Positions 23,615-35,221 of a stretch of 64,000 nucleotides of DNA are shown piece by piece. This DNA comes from Allolobophora icterica. Taxonomy: Eukaryota; Annelida; Clitellata; Crassiclitellata; Lumbricidae. The notes below the pieces were generated by a model. It searched no databases, had not been told where the DNA came from, and saw nothing but the letters and a program-made list of their open reading frames with translations. Numbering within the stretch: position 1 is the stretch's first letter; each line of letters starts with the position of its first letter. The stretch spans positions 46,034,685 to 46,098,684 of the forward strand of contig OY744613.1 in NCBI GenBank assembly GCA_963556255.1, written 5' to 3'. A program made the translations under genes and the position numbers.

Positions 23615-24806
23615 CAGCGGCGTAACCAGGGCTTCAAAATAATTACGCAGTTTGTAACACTGAGGGGAGGGGTCTGGGGAGGGGGCTGTGCCCCATCCCC
23701 AGGATAAGAAATTTTTTTATTTAAAGGTTTGTAATGGTGCATTTTGGAGACCATCTTTTTGGTTAAAAGTAATAACATTTTACATAAGTTCTTTGGCCCA
23801 GGGTAAGAAATTTTTTTATTTAAAGGTTTGTAATGGTGCATTTTGGAGACCATCTTTTTGGTTAAAAGTAATAACATTTTACATGAGTTCTTTGGCCCAG
23901 GGTAAGACATTTTTTTATTTAAGGTTTGTAATGGTGCATTTTGGAGATCATCTTTTTGGTTAAAAGTAATAACATTTTACATAAGTTCTTTGGTCCAGGG
24001 TAAGAAATTTTTTTATTTAAAGGTTTGTAATGGTGCATTTTGGAGACCATCTTTTTTGGTTAAAAGTAATAACATTTTACATAAGTTCTTTGGCCCAGGG
24101 TAAGAAATTTTTTTATTTAAAGGTTTGTAATGGTGCATTTTGCAGACCATCTTTTTGGTTAAAAGTAATTACATTTTACATAAGTTCTTTGGCCTAGGGT
24201 AAGAAATTTTATTTAGAGGTTTGTAATGGTGCATTTATTTTAGACCATCTTTTTGGTTAAAAGTAATATCATTTTACATAATTTCTTTGGCAAATTATAT
24301 AATTTCATAATGTGATTTTAAAAATTGGCTCAACTGCAAAGTCCCAGCAGCCAACGTAGACTAGAAGCAGCTGCCTCGAGCGCAGGATCTAATATGGAAG
24401 GGCGTGAGACGAAGAATTTTCTGACCCGAAACTACAAGGTCATGTGCCAAGCGGCAGCCGAGTCTTGGGTTCATAAGGAGCGATGGCCATAGGCCTCTCA
24501 ACCCTGGATGATGTAACTCATCTCTAATGCATTATACCCAGACACGTTACAGACGCATCAGTTTTTTTAGAATTGGTGGGGAAGTATCATTTGATAGGCC
24601 TTATATATATATATATCCTATAATATATATATATATATATACATTATTTCGCTCAAAGCAGAAACACGAAGATTACAAAATATCGCAAAACGGAAAACAA
24701 TAGTGCGATAATACATGGAGCGTTCAATTTACAATGTCCAAAAAAACAAAAAACCGTTAAAATCTTTACGCAGTTGCGTAATTGCGTAATGCTAGTTACG
24801 CGCCTG
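23615..24806. mobile_element. hAT-type element with internal tandem array
   Basis: The exact 8-bp duplication TCTTGGGC lies at 23607-23614 and 24807-24814. The ends are CAGCGGCGTAACC and, read from the other side, CAGGCGCGTAACT, an imperfect terminal repeat in hAT style. Inside, 23700-24290 is a 99-bp unit repeated six times (TAAGAAATTTTTTTATTTAA, GGTTTGTAATGGTGCATTTT). No transposase is seen, so it is non-autonomous. Confidence 0.88.
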
Positions 24807-25030
24807 TCTTGGGCAACTAATAATTAAAAATTCAAAATTCAACTATGCAAACTCTCTTATTCAGACTTCCTTGGTACACCATCTACTGAACAAGCAAGAC
24901 ACGATAAAAAATGTTCACCTCGACATTAGGTTGACTCTAGTGATTACAGATTCGAACTCACTATGCATCTACATCTTTGCACGAAAAAGATGGGTGTGCT
25001 AATGTTAACACAGAGTAAATACTTATTCTT

Positions 25031-25122
25031 GCGGTAGGCGAAACTTCCGGGGGGGAATGTCGAGGGCGAATCTTCCGGGGGCGAATCTTCCGGGGGTGAA
25101 TCTTCCGGGGGCGAAAAGTCCT
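25031..25122. repeat. GGCGAATCTTCCGGG repeat
   Basis: Four copies of GGGCGAATCTTCCGGG-like units, complementary to 18000-18110. It may be the opposite terminus of a large or rearranged MULE-like element. Confidence 0.5.
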
Positions 25123-25239
25123 AGAACCGTAGGAAGCATCATTTTTCACTGTGTTGCTTATATTTGATTGGTTTTTATATTTTTATTTTTGATGAAGTCT
25201 ATTCGGTTACAAGTAAAGCGTGATCCCTATGGCAAAGAC

Positions 25240-25690
25240 AAGAAAAAGACTCGGTTTAGGAAATTTAAGATTTTCTTCCTAATGCCTTCCATTTTCGGAT
25301 GCGGTTCTCTTGCAATGTTGCTTCTTTCATAAAGAAATTTAAAATATGTTGTGTATGCAGGGTCTAATTGTGCCTAGATTAAGATTTGAAACGATCCAAC
25401 TTTTATAAATGCACGTGGCAGTTCCAGGTAATAATTATTGAACCATGAATGATGCCTAGTCTTGATCTAGTGGCTATAGCCATAAGCAGTTACTTCCATT
25501 CGGAAATATCAATTGAATTGGTGCGATTTAAACAGTGAGATAATCCAACGAAGAACGATTGAGTCTTTGAAAAAAGGACGCAACATATTTTTAAAGCAGG
25601 CTGTCACTATTTATGGCACTTCGCATGAAACCTATGAACCTGATAGACAAAGATAAGACTGTCATATTTATGTTGTATTTGTTATTCAGA
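25240..25690 (+). repeat. Degenerate third copy of the inverted-repeat arm
   Basis: GACTCGGTTTAGGAAATTTAAG through CATTTTCGG and GCACGTGGCAG parallels 14285-14458 in direct orientation, and GAAACCTATGAACCTGATAG near 25628 parallels 15012-15035. Divergence is high. Confidence 0.5.
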
Positions 25691-26035
25691 GTTTCTGCGT
25701 GCTTTAATTAATCTCGATCGCTGTCTTCCGTATAATATTATCATCACTTCGATTCTTCATGTTGAGTAAAACTCAGTAGCACTCGAATATGACCATTGAC
25801 CAGGATGTTGTATATTAATATTTCGATCAAGTTTTACGACGTTTAAAGTGCGCTAGAAAGTATGCCTTAACCCTTCGTCGGGCGGAAAAAAAACTATACA
25901 ACTAAGGGCGTGGGGTCAATTTTGACCCCATAGTAGTTATCATGTAATTCGAATAAAATAAGCACTTAGATTGCACGAGAAGGTCATTATTATTATTATT
26001 CACTGAAATGTCATTGTTTGTTGTACTTCGTCATA

Positions 26036-26525
26036 AAATGACGTCATGGCATGACGTTACGTCATGATGTCATGACGCCACATTCAAGAAAAGAGTTGTA
26101 ATACTGTTCCTACCCTAATCTTTAGCGCCCTCAATAAAATTTAATGACGCTTCCTTATACCATGACGTCATGACGTGACATCATGACGTGGTGTCATGAC
26201 GTGGTGTCATGACATGACGTCACGTCATGATGTCATGACGCCACATACAAACATGGGCTTGTAATGTTGTTCTTACCCTAATGTTCAGCACCCTCAATAC
26301 AACATAATGACGCTTTCTCATGACATGACGTCATGACGTGACGTCATGACGTGGTGTCATGACATGACGTCAGGTCATGATGTCATGACGCCACACAGAA
26401 ACATAGGCTTGTAATGCTGTTCTTACCCAAATGTTCAGCACCCTCAATACAATATAATGACGCTTTCTCATGACATGACGTCATGATGTCATGACGCCAC
26501 ATACAAACATTGGCTTGTAGTACTG
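26036..26525. repeat. TGACGTCATGACG array inside piggyBac copy 1
   Basis: Dozens of overlapping ATGACGTCATGAC/CATGACGTGG words are arranged in four blocks spaced by about 130 bp, each preceded by TTCTTACCCTAATGTTCAGC-like spacer. The 8-mer TGACGTCA is the consensus CREB/ATF site. Whether it works in the host is unknown. Confidence 0.88.
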
Positions 26526-26559
26526 TAAGAACAGTACTACAAGCCAATGTATAGTGCCC

Positions 26560-27480
26560 TCAGTACAATGAAATGACGCTAGAATGAACATAGGAGACTG
26601 CTAGAAGCCTCGGAAAGTATTTCATCAATCAGCAGAGAGACATGTCTGACAGAAGATTTGAGAGTGGACAGGGCACACATTCTTATGACATGCCTTTTCA
26701 CAGTACACAGCCGTGGCTTTTTTTGTCTGTCTGGGACGAACTTGGCAGCGACCTCGTTGGAGGTTCCAGAGTGTCGTTTAACAGTCATCCTCTAATCAGT
26801 CAATGATGAGTTGCATCGCTGTTCCTGTAGCTCTTGGCAAAGGTCTTTTTCCCAGCTTCTTGATGACGCTTTCTCACTGGAGCTTTGTCCACCTTCAATT
26901 TCTCATCAAGGACGTAAGCCTGAAGTGCCGCAATATCCAGCAGGTTGCAGAACGGCGCTGCCTGCCGAAGGCTGGTTGAGAACTTCGTGCTGAAGGTTTC
27001 TATTTCCTTGTCAGCACAATCAACTACTTTGGTCTTGTTGTAGAAGTTGATAACCTCAAGAAGTTTCCTTGGTGTTTTGTTTTGCCAAAAGTTCCATTGA
27101 AGATGCGCATAGTCGACAAGACAATGACCACTTTGTCTTTCTTACAGTTGTAAGAAAGCAGTGACAAGTCGCCGGCCTCATTGAACCCGACAAAGGATGA
27201 GTACAATCTCGCGTCCTCTGGGAGAATCAAATATTTGAGCAACTCTATTCGATTAGTACGTATAGTACCAACCAAAGTAGATTTATTATATTCAAAACAT
27301 CTGTAGCTAGGGCCAGCGAGGTGCAACAGTTATCAGTGGTAATGTTGCGAACTCCACATTCAAGAGGTTGTATGAGCTGACGGACAACGTTGCCTCTCAG
27401 ATCTTTGGTTGAAGCTGCATCAGGGCTCTCTGATTACAGCAATATATGCTGGCATTGTACACGTACTTCGTTTCAGCATC
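26560..27480 (-). pseudogene. piggyBac transposase remnant, copy 1
   Basis: On the minus strand, 27326-27024 encodes KSTLVGTIRTNRIELLKYL, LPEDARLYSSFVGFNEAG and LLSYNCKKDKVVIVLSTM. In the next frame come FYNKTKVVD, corresponding to the NKxKxGVDxxD third catalytic region, and a C-terminal part ending in a Cys-rich finger region near 26600-26700. Frames are broken between blocks, and the N-terminal part is displaced by a nested small element. It once encoded a DDD-type cut-and-paste transposase. Confidence 0.82.
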
Positions 27481-27592
27481 GCAGCACATCCATAACTTTA
27501 TTCCGTATTTTGGCAGCATATATATTGTACGAATTTGCACCGACCTCGATATGGAGCGAGCCTTTCGCCAATTGTCAGGTATGGCCCTGGAA

Positions 27593-27794
27593 CATAGGCG
27601 TAATTTGTGGGGGTACGAGGGGTACCCGTACCCCCTACCCACTTTTTGGACTGGGGGTACCGTGCACCACACTTTTTGAACAACATAAGTCTATATTTTA
27701 TTTTTGACCCTTCCCAGAGATCGCAGTCTCGGCCTTGCTTCGTACATGTAAAAAACTGGTACCCCCACTTTTTTAGACCAAAATTACGCCTCTG
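27593..27794. mobile_element. Small inverted-repeat element nested in piggyBac copy 1
   Basis: The ends CATAGGCGTAATTTGTGGGG and, inverted, CAGAGGCGTAATTTTGG flank a 202-bp interior rich in GGGGGTACC. The flanking octamers CCCTGGAA and CCCTTCAA match at 6 of 8 positions. The other piggyBac copy carries it at the same position. Confidence 0.7.
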
Positions 27795-28208
27795 CCCTTC
27801 AATCATTGCAACTTGAGCGTTGTGTAAAGAGTAACAATAAATAAGGAAGTAACTTTGTGGGCTTTGTTCAACTTTAGACTGTCTAACGAGAAAGAAACAT
27901 CAATAATCAGTAATGGGGTCAAAAATGACCCCATGACCCTATCTGTATAAATGTCTTGTAATTTTTTGTCCCTCTAAAATTCACATGCATACTCAACTGG
28001 AATACGTAGAGACAACCTATACAATAATTCTCGTGAAAATTCACGGCAGCCATTTCATTTTTTGATATCGAACCATGGTTTGAAAATGCACTATGGGGTC
28101 ATTTTTGACCCCACGCCCGACGAAGGGTTAATACAGGATCTGAATGCTAAGACAAATTTCTTACAAATTTTCATTTATTACCTACCTGATGTGTTTCTTT
28201 TATTATAC

Positions 28209-28779
28209 ATCCACTCCGTTACTGCATTTTTGCAATGATTATGAAGAAATTTAATTAAAATAATATTTTAATATAACATTTATAAGCTATAATAATGAGT
28301 GTACCGACGATTAATGTGGACGCATTAGAGATAATATGATATTTACCGCACTGATACACAATTTGCCCACTCCGTTAACTGTCCACTCAGTAACAATAAA
28401 TGTAACCCTTGAGGTACTAAAATTTATTCCACTGTGAGGATAAGTCGTCTACTTAAATTATCATTTCTAATACAACTTATTTAACAACATATGACATTTT
28501 AAATACATTTTTGTTTCATTTTAAGTTCACTTTTCACATTCTGTGCTCAATTCTCGACAGATAGTAACGGAGCGGACCTTTTTATGGTAATTGTTTAAGC
28601 AATTTTCATGTTATGAGCAGATTTTTAAGACAACATCATAAATATTTTAAAGTTTTTGTTTCTTCATTTGATTACTGGGAATGATTGGCTCAAGTGATTT
28701 CATTTTGTTATTTGGCCAAAAAAATACAGTCAACTTTACATTGATTAATTCCCTATTTTTCTTTCGGTAACGGAGTGGA
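28209..28779. repeat. Candidate inverted-repeat element (CCACTCCGTTAC ends)
   Basis: CCACTCCGTTACTG at 28209 and GGTAACGGAGTGG at 28767-28779 are inverted. Internal copies occur near 28373 and 28563. The interior is AT-rich without an ORF. No clear target duplication was found. Confidence 0.45.
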
Positions 28780-28789
28780 ATTTCTTAAC

Positions 28790-29405
28790 AAAAGTTAAAA
28801 TGTGATGGAATTAAATAGTCATTGTATTGTAATTTATTTTATAATTTTATTTGCTCCATATTAAAATTTGCTCCAAAAAATCAATGTAATTTTGAAAAAA
28901 AATTTTTTTGCTTCTTCAATTAGTGAATGTGACATGTTACCGGAAAATAACTCATCTACTGTTCTGTTTGAGTCGATGTCAACTGCGAATAATACCATGC
29001 GCTATATGCCACACTGGCTTCCTGCTGCGGAGCGTATTGTTTCCAGTGACACTTCAATCAATGGTACTGCCCGGCACATGTGAGGGAGCTCCGTGTTTCT
29101 GTGTTTCGAGTCAGCCGGTTCGGCGATCGTTGCATTCTGATGCCTATGGAGATTACGGGAACCACGCTTTCGCACTTCAAATTGAGTCAATCTTGAGAAA
29201 ATCGTGTGTATTTATAATCTGCTGATCTATCACGCGTAAAATGACCTAATTGATTGCGAGAGGAAAATGAGATTTTGCTATGCTGTGTAATCACAACTAT
29301 TCTGGTTTGAGAATAGAACAAGTAGCGTAAAACATCAAAAACCGCTTTCATGGAATTGAATTTATAAGTGGCCAAAACAAGCCGTTTCATAATTATAATG
29401 ATTAT
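28790..29405. other. No gene recognised
   Basis: Short open frames near 28868-29225 lack family resemblance or splice support. No repeats stand out. Confidence 0.4.
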
Positions 29406-29409
29406 GATG

Positions 29410-29520
<111 letters not shown>

Positions 29521-29750
29521 TCATTTCATTCGCGAGGTCGGCCGGCGCCTTTCGGCCGCTTCAGGGGAGCCGAGAGAGGGCACCTTTCTTTTCCAGCGCC
29601 TTTCCATCATTCTGCATTCAACGTTATAATGCCATCGCATTCCGTGGCACATTCAGGGACTCAACGGAGGACGAGGCCTGATTTCCTGGAAATAACATAA
29701 CAACAAATTAATATCTAAGTCCCCAAGGGATCATAATACCTTGGGGCAAA
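29521..29750. other. GC-rich island, possible SINE-like sequence
   Basis: GAGGTCGGCCGGCGCCTTTC and the following 150 bp stand out by base composition from the AT-rich flanks and sit between two (AAT)n runs. No Pol III A/B boxes or tRNA fold could be made out. Confidence 0.3.
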
Positions 29751-29772
29751 AAAATAGTAATAATAATAATTA

Positions 29773-29806
<34 letters not shown>

Positions 29807-29809
<3 letters not shown>

Positions 29810-30465
29810 CTTTTCTATTAAGGTCCTGACGACTTACAGTCACAATTAGCTACTCATTTCTACTAAAAAGCGATTTTTTTATAACTATAAGCATTAAATT
29901 GTTTAGAAATTTTACTCCATGCCTTGTTCTGAACTAATCTATAAGTTTCCAGGTTTTCTCTTTAAAATATCACTTAACAGCAAATATAACTATAATTCTT
30001 TAGAATTTAAGGTCCTCACGAGTGACGCGATTAATAACGACTTTTACTTTTATAACGAATATCTCCTCTTCCTAGGCTTTCAGCCACATTAGGGCGACAT
30101 ATCCGCCGGTTTACACTAACACCACGATTAGAGCCTCATAACTGTCGCCCTATTGGATGGATCCAGGGTTTAACGACATCTTATAGCATCAAAGGCTGTT
30201 GACGTCGACAGAAATTATCTTGGCATTGGGAATTATAATACACCTATAATCCTGCTGAGTAGCCAGTCGCGATACAGAGGGCGTATTAAGCCGTGTCGAC
30301 CAAATGATGAAATTCTTCCCTTATACTATTGAATATTAAGTAGGCTGGTATCGTAATTCATTTGGCGCTTTATTTATGGAACGTCTCAACAACCGTCTCG
30401 ATACTCATAATTACAATACAAGGGATAAATTACTGTTCTACGGTTTTGAACAGTGAGATAACAAA
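29807..30465. other. Upstream flank of the Polinton relic
   Basis: No confident gene. TAGGGCGACA near 30090 and TGTCGCCCTA near 30147 are inverted. A short frame at 30376-30453 (MERLNNRLDTHNYNTRDK) stops just before the capsid start and could be a residue of the same element. Confidence 0.35.
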
Positions 30466-31504
30466 ATGAAATCATCGCGTAGTATAAATCCTAGAATTAT
30501 ATGCTTTCATTTTTTCAAGATTGCTAACGCAATATTTAGCGGAAACAAGATATTAAACTCAAACGATTTTCAACTGGCACAAGGTTTAAATCAGCTGTGG
30601 TATAAAGACAGTGGTGCTACGGCTGTTGTCGCCGATAACACAGGGTTTGCGGTGAGACATACCTATCTTATTCGAAAACCGACTGCTAAGGGAACGTTCA
30701 GCTTTATAGTTGCATTAATGCATATCTTCGGTTTTTGCGATGATTACGACAAGATTGTTTACGGTTTGAAACATACGCTAAAACATATGCGTAAAGCCGA
30801 CGACGACGCATTTTTAGAGGTTATTACGATGCAGCGGCTGGAGAGTTGCGATAGATAAAATATCGCGGTTTATGCCTCACGTTATTCTATCCGATATGGA
30901 AAAAATGCAGTTGTATAAAACGATCGAATCGAAAGCGTCGTTGGCTGTCGCCTATCGCGCTCGTCAATGCGATACCATAACGGTTCCTCAGTCGACTACT
31001 TTCAGCTGGAGGCTTAGCGTCAAGACATCTGTGGAAAAACCGAGGTATATAATCGTAGGATTTCAGACAAATCGTAGTGGTAATCAAAAAGCTAATCCGT
31101 CCATCTTCGACCATTGCGATCTTAAGAACATGTATGTGATGATGAATCAAGAAAGATACCCGGCCGTAGACTACAACCTATCGTTTCCTAATGATCAATT
31201 CTCGAGAGCGTAACGAGTCGCGGCAACGTTTAGCGAAAAATTCTAGGGAATGGATTAGTTAATAACGCAGAGTAATATAACACCGATTGATTATAAAGAT
31301 CTATATCCGCTTATGGTATTCGACGCTAGAAAGCAATCTGAACGGTTAAAATCGTCGGTCGTCGATATTCAGATCAAAGCAATATTTAATACGGCAATTC
31401 CGGCCGAAACCGAAGCTTATGCTATCGTAATTTCGGACAAGTTGCTTGAGTTTCAATCGGACGGGCAGAATCTAAACGTCGTCTACGGAAGGAGCTCATT
31501 TTGA
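30466..31504 (+). pseudogene. Double-jelly-roll capsid-like protein, broken
   Basis: The first part (30466-30858) includes VALMHIFGFCDDYDKIVYGL. A frameshift near 30840 leads to a second frame with FMPHVILSDMEKMQL, then QCDTITVPQSTTFSWRLSV, EKPRYIIVGFQT, FDHCDLKNMYVMM and YPAVDYNLSF. After three stops (31211, 31244, 31256) the same frame ends with KQSERLKSSVVDIQIKA and KLLEFQSDG. These blocks are those of the metazoan family annotated as double jelly roll-like domain proteins, the presumed major capsid of Polinton/adintovirus elements. The N-terminal portion looks shortened. The reading is disabled and cannot give a full product. Confidence 0.82.
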
Positions 31505-31575
31505 TTCACACCCCAACACTAGCCGACGTCTCAAAAGTGAAACATGAAAAAAAATTATAGAACCTATTTAAAGAG

Positions 31576-32044
31576 ATGTTTACTTATATAAGTAATAAGA
31601 AGATTAAACTGCCAGAGCTGAGAAGCTTACTGGTCCAGCACAATGTTAAGGGTTGTGCTCACCTCAGCATGCCCGAGCTTATATCTCTATTGATCGAAAA
31701 GGGGATTTTTGCACAAGATAACTCAGAAAAAGATAAACTAGAGAGACTACGAGGGAACGAGGAACAACGGCAAGAATATCGGAAAGAATATCAGAAAGCA
31801 TACTGGAAAGAATATCGGAAAAATAGAATATTGAAAAGAAACTTCCAGGAAGGCGCGTATGATTGAGCGTGGGTAGATCAGAAAACAACCCAGAAAAGTA
31901 GAAATTTTAGATCGAGAAACCGGTGATATTGTCGTGTATCCGTCAATGTACAAGGCAGCTAAGGCGCACGGGCAAATCATGGGAATAATCACCGATTATA
32001 ATGTAAAAGTATGGAGAAGATACGAAATGAAGGTGTTGGAATAG
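31576..32044 (+). pseudogene. Small accessory ORF: SAP/Rho-N-like plus NUMOD-like motif
   Basis: The first frame (31576-31866) encodes KLPELRSLLVQHNVKGC and MPELISLLIEKG, resembling an SAP or Rho-N helix-extended-helix motif, then a charged Lys/Glu/Tyr-rich helix. A second open frame (31877-32044) encodes KVEILDRETGDIVVYPSMYK followed by AAKAHGQ and KVWRRYEMKVLE, like the NUMOD-type helix-turn-helix motifs linked to homing nucleases. The two are probably one protein separated by a frameshift. They lie between capsid and polymerase, an accessory gene position in such elements. Confidence 0.5.
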
Positions 32045-32136
32045 AGTTAACGAATTAACGAATTAAAAAATGCGAGAAATAAATTGAAAACTTAGAAGAA
32101 AAAAATCGAAATATAAATAAAATATAAATAAAATGA

Positions 32137-32723
32137 AGCCTTCATCGGAAGAACCACTAAAGTCCATTTTTAACATTTTGAGATATTCACAAAACAAATT
32201 TTGAAAGTCTACAAGTATTTTATTTATGAAAATATCGAAAAGAAATTTGGCATTCACACGGATCTGTTATGTCTCTATAACATGTAAAAAAGTTATTGAT
32301 TTTACAGGTAGGTGGCGCCACATTGTAAATGTTTACATTATGCTGCGTGCGGCAATTTCTTATGTAAACTTCATTTTTTCGTTGTGAATAGACAATATTC
32401 AATGAATAATTGCAAATTTGTTCAACAGTAACAAATTATTCATAATAGCTGATGCTTTTAAGCTAAAATTAGCATTAAAATTAAATGTAAAAATTTTCTG
32501 CCTTGTGTGTTTGCAGTTCACGATTCATGCAAGAACCACGTAAGTCCAAGGACTCTAGTGGTTCTTACATGAACACTATATTTTCTTCCCATTGTAACTC
32601 AGGACTGACGTGAGTTTTCTGAAAAACACACTTGTAAATACATGCTCTATAGCATTAAGTATCACAGGACACAGTTAACTCAAAAATGTCAAAAATGGAC
32701 TCTAGTGGTTCTTCCGGTGAGGG
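32137..32723. mobile_element. Inverted-repeat element inside the Polinton relic
   Basis: CTTCATCGGAAGAACCACTA (left) and the complement of CCCTCACCGGAAGAACCACT (right) pair over more than 40 bp, continuing through the TCCATTTTTGAC region. Flanking tetramers TGAA and TTCA could be decayed TTAA, suggesting a piggyBac-type miniature element. An internal palindrome AGAACCACGTAAGTCC/GGACTCTAGTGGTTCT lies near 32530-32568. Confidence 0.62.
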
Positions 32724-32868
32724 TTCAAATGCTTTCTATAGTATACTTAAAGAGATGAAAATATATATGCATATATAAAGGAAAGGACCACAAGTTGAAA
32801 ACTGTAAAAGAATTGAGAGTTACCGTAAAACTTGGTCGGATATTGGAAACTGCGAAAAGCGGATCTGA

Positions 32869-33613
32869 TTGCTGCTATCGACAAAGATGGCGGTGCTAAT
32901 TCTAATAGAGGAGGAAATTTGCTCGACTCTCCAGTTCCCGATATTCGAGCCCCAATTCTTACTCCGAGTAAATTACGTTTCCCCACAAAATAATAAAGTT
33001 CTCAGTAAGTTGAAAACTAAGGTTAGGTCGAAAATTAATTCTTTGGCAGATTGGTTAGTTAGTTGCATACCTCCTAAAGTAAAGAAACCTGTGAACGAAA
33101 GATTATAATCGCTTAAATCGGAAATAAAGAGTCTCTTTGTTAAAATCAATACAAAGAAGTTCGAAATTCGAAAGACTGCATCGGCTATTAAAGGATTTAT
33201 AAACAATACTATCAAGCTAACAGCAAAGACCAATTATGACCGCCTGACGATTTTCGACGAGAATCTAATCGCCGTTCACATGAAAAGACCGAGGTTGTTT
33301 TATAATGATCCGATATATCAAGGCATGTGTATATTAGACTTGAGTAAACCTTTGACGTACGACTTTCATTACCGGTACAATTTTATACGGCAAAAATGCG
33401 GAGACAGAGCTAAATTGTTATTTACCGATACAGATTCGTTGGCATATGAAATACAAACAGAAGATTTTTACGAGGATATCGTTGAAGACGTTACGGTTCA
33501 ATTCGATACAAGTGATTACCCAGAAGATCACCCATCGGGTTTAAAGACCAGAATTAACAAGAAGGTTATCGGTATGTTCAAAGACGAATCTGCAGGACGA
33601 CAAATCGGTTTAA
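32869..33613 (+). pseudogene. Protein-primed DNA polymerase B fragment fused to another ORF
   Basis: One frame runs from 32869 to 33613 with a single TAA at 33106. Its first half (KLKTKVRSKINSLADWLVS, IPPKVKKPVNERL, TKKFEIRKTASAIKGF) belongs to a separate basic protein usually found beside Polinton capsid genes. From about 33235 it becomes PolB: IFDENLIAVHMKRP, MCILDLSKPLTYDFHY and KLLFTDTDSLAYEIQ, where DTD (Asp codons at 33427 and 33433) is palm motif C with the metal-binding Asp pair, then NKKVIGMFKDE. The exonuclease, motif A and TPR regions are missing, so an internal deletion joined the two. A piggyBac interrupts the frame at 33610. Confidence 0.8.
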
Positions 33614-33946
33614 CCCTTCGTCGGGCGTGGGGTCAAAAATGACCCCAGAGCGCATTTTCAAACTATGGTTCGATATCAAAAACTGAAATGGCTGCCGTGA
33701 ATTTTCACGAGAATTATTGCATTGGTTGTCTCTACGTATTCCAGTTGAGTTTGCATGCGAATTTTAGATGGACAAAAAACTACACGACATTTTTACACTT
33801 AAGGTCATGGGGTCATTTTTGACCCCATTACTGATTATTGATGTTTCTTTCTCATTTGACAGTCTAAAGTTGCACATTGCCCACAATTTTACTTCCTTAT
33901 TTATTGTTACTCTTTACACAACGCTCAAGGTGCAATGATTCAAGGG

Positions 33947-34150
33947 CAGAGGCGCAACTTTGGTCTAAAAAGTGGGGGTACCAGTTTTTTGCATATACTA
34001 AGCAAGGCCGAGACTGCAATCTCTGGGAAGGTACAATAATAAGATATTGACTGATGTTCAAAAAGTGGGGTGTACGGTACCCCCAGTCCAAACAGTGGGT
34101 AGGGTACGGGTAGTCGGGTACCCCTCGTACCCCCACAAATTACGCCTATG
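33947..34150. mobile_element. Small inverted-repeat element nested in piggyBac copy 2
   Basis: This is the reverse-complement counterpart of 27593-27794, in the same place of the piggyBac sequence (CAGAGGCGCAACTTTGG ... AAATTACGCCTATG). Sharing by both copies means it inserted before they spread. Confidence 0.7.
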
Positions 34151-34268
34151 ATCCAGGGCCATTCCTGACAATTGGCGAAAGGCTCGCTCCATATCGAGGT
34201 CGGTGCAAAATCCGTACAAAATTCGTCAAAGCCGCCAAAATACGGCATAAAGTTATGGATGTGCTGCG

Positions 34269-35120
34269 ATGCTGAAACGAAGTACGTGTACAATGCCAGC
34301 ATATAGGCTCTATTGCAGCAAAGAGAGCCCTGATGCAGCTTCAACCAAAGATCTGGGAGGAAACATTGAACGTCAGCTCATATACCTTCTTGAATGTGGA
34401 GGTCGCAACATTACCACTGATAACTGTTGCACCTCGCTGGCCCTAGCTACAGATGTTCTGAAGATAAAGAAATCTACTTTGGTTGGTACTATTCGTACTA
34501 ATCGAGTAGATTTGCCTAAAAAATTTGTTTCTCCCTGAGGACGCGAGATTGTACTCATCCTTTGTCGGGTTCAATGAGACCGGCGACTTGTCATTGCTTT
34601 CTTACAACTGTAAGAAAGACAGAGTGGTCATCGTCTTGTTGACTATGCACATCTCCAATGGAACTTTTATCAAAACACCAAGGAAGCTTCCAGAGGTTAT
34701 CAACTTCTACAACAAGACCAAAGTAGTTGATTAGGCTGACCAGATGATTCAGCACGAAGTTCTCAACCAGCCTTCGGCAGGCAGTGCCGTTCTGCAACCT
34801 GCTGGATATTCCGGCACTTCAAGCTTACGTCCTTGATGAGAAATTGAATGTGGACAAAGCTCCAGTGAGACAGCGTCATCAAGAAGCTGGGAAAAAGATC
34901 TTTGCCAAGAGCCACAGGAACAGCGATGCAACTCAGCATGGGCTGATTAGAGGATGACTGTTATAGACGACACTCTGGAACCTCCAAAGAAATGAGGTCG
35001 CTGCCAAGTTTGTCCCAGACAGACAAAAAAGCCACGGCTGTGTGCAAGGCATGTCATATGAATGAGTGCACTGTCCACTGTCAAATCTTCTGTCAGACAT
35101 GTCTCTCTGCTGATTGATGA
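34269..35120 (+). pseudogene. piggyBac transposase remnant, copy 2
   Basis: Blocks in order: ITTDNCCTSLALATDVL (first catalytic Asp context, DNxFTS-like), KKSTLVGTIRTNRVDLP, EDARLYSSFVGFNETGD, KKDRVVIVLLTMH, and NFYNKTKVVD followed by a stop and ADQM, the VDxxDQM third catalytic region. The C-terminal Cys-rich finger is readable near 35030-35118 (VCKACHMNECTVHCQIFC). Frame changes and stops disable it. The N-terminal part before the nested small element is not recognisable. Confidence 0.85.
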
Positions 35121-35221
35121 AATACTTTCCTAAGCTCCTAGCAGTCTCCTATGTTCATTCTAGCGTCATTTCATTGTACTGAGGGCACTAGCCTATACAT
35201 TAAGGTAAGAACAGTATTACA

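Larger units (their letters stand above)
25867..28131 (-). mobile_element. piggyBac-type transposon copy 1
   Basis: TTAA occurs at both ends (25867-25870 and 28128-28131), with terminal repeats CCCTTCGTCGGGCG and the complement. Subterminal palindromes GGGGTCAATTTTGACCCC (left) and GGGGTCATTTTTGACCCC (right, near 28095) are present, with another at 27914. The minus strand carries transposase remnants. TTAA targets, CCC-starting ends and the VVD..D transposase motif define the superfamily. The second copy at 33610-35776 is inverted relative to it. Confidence 0.93.
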
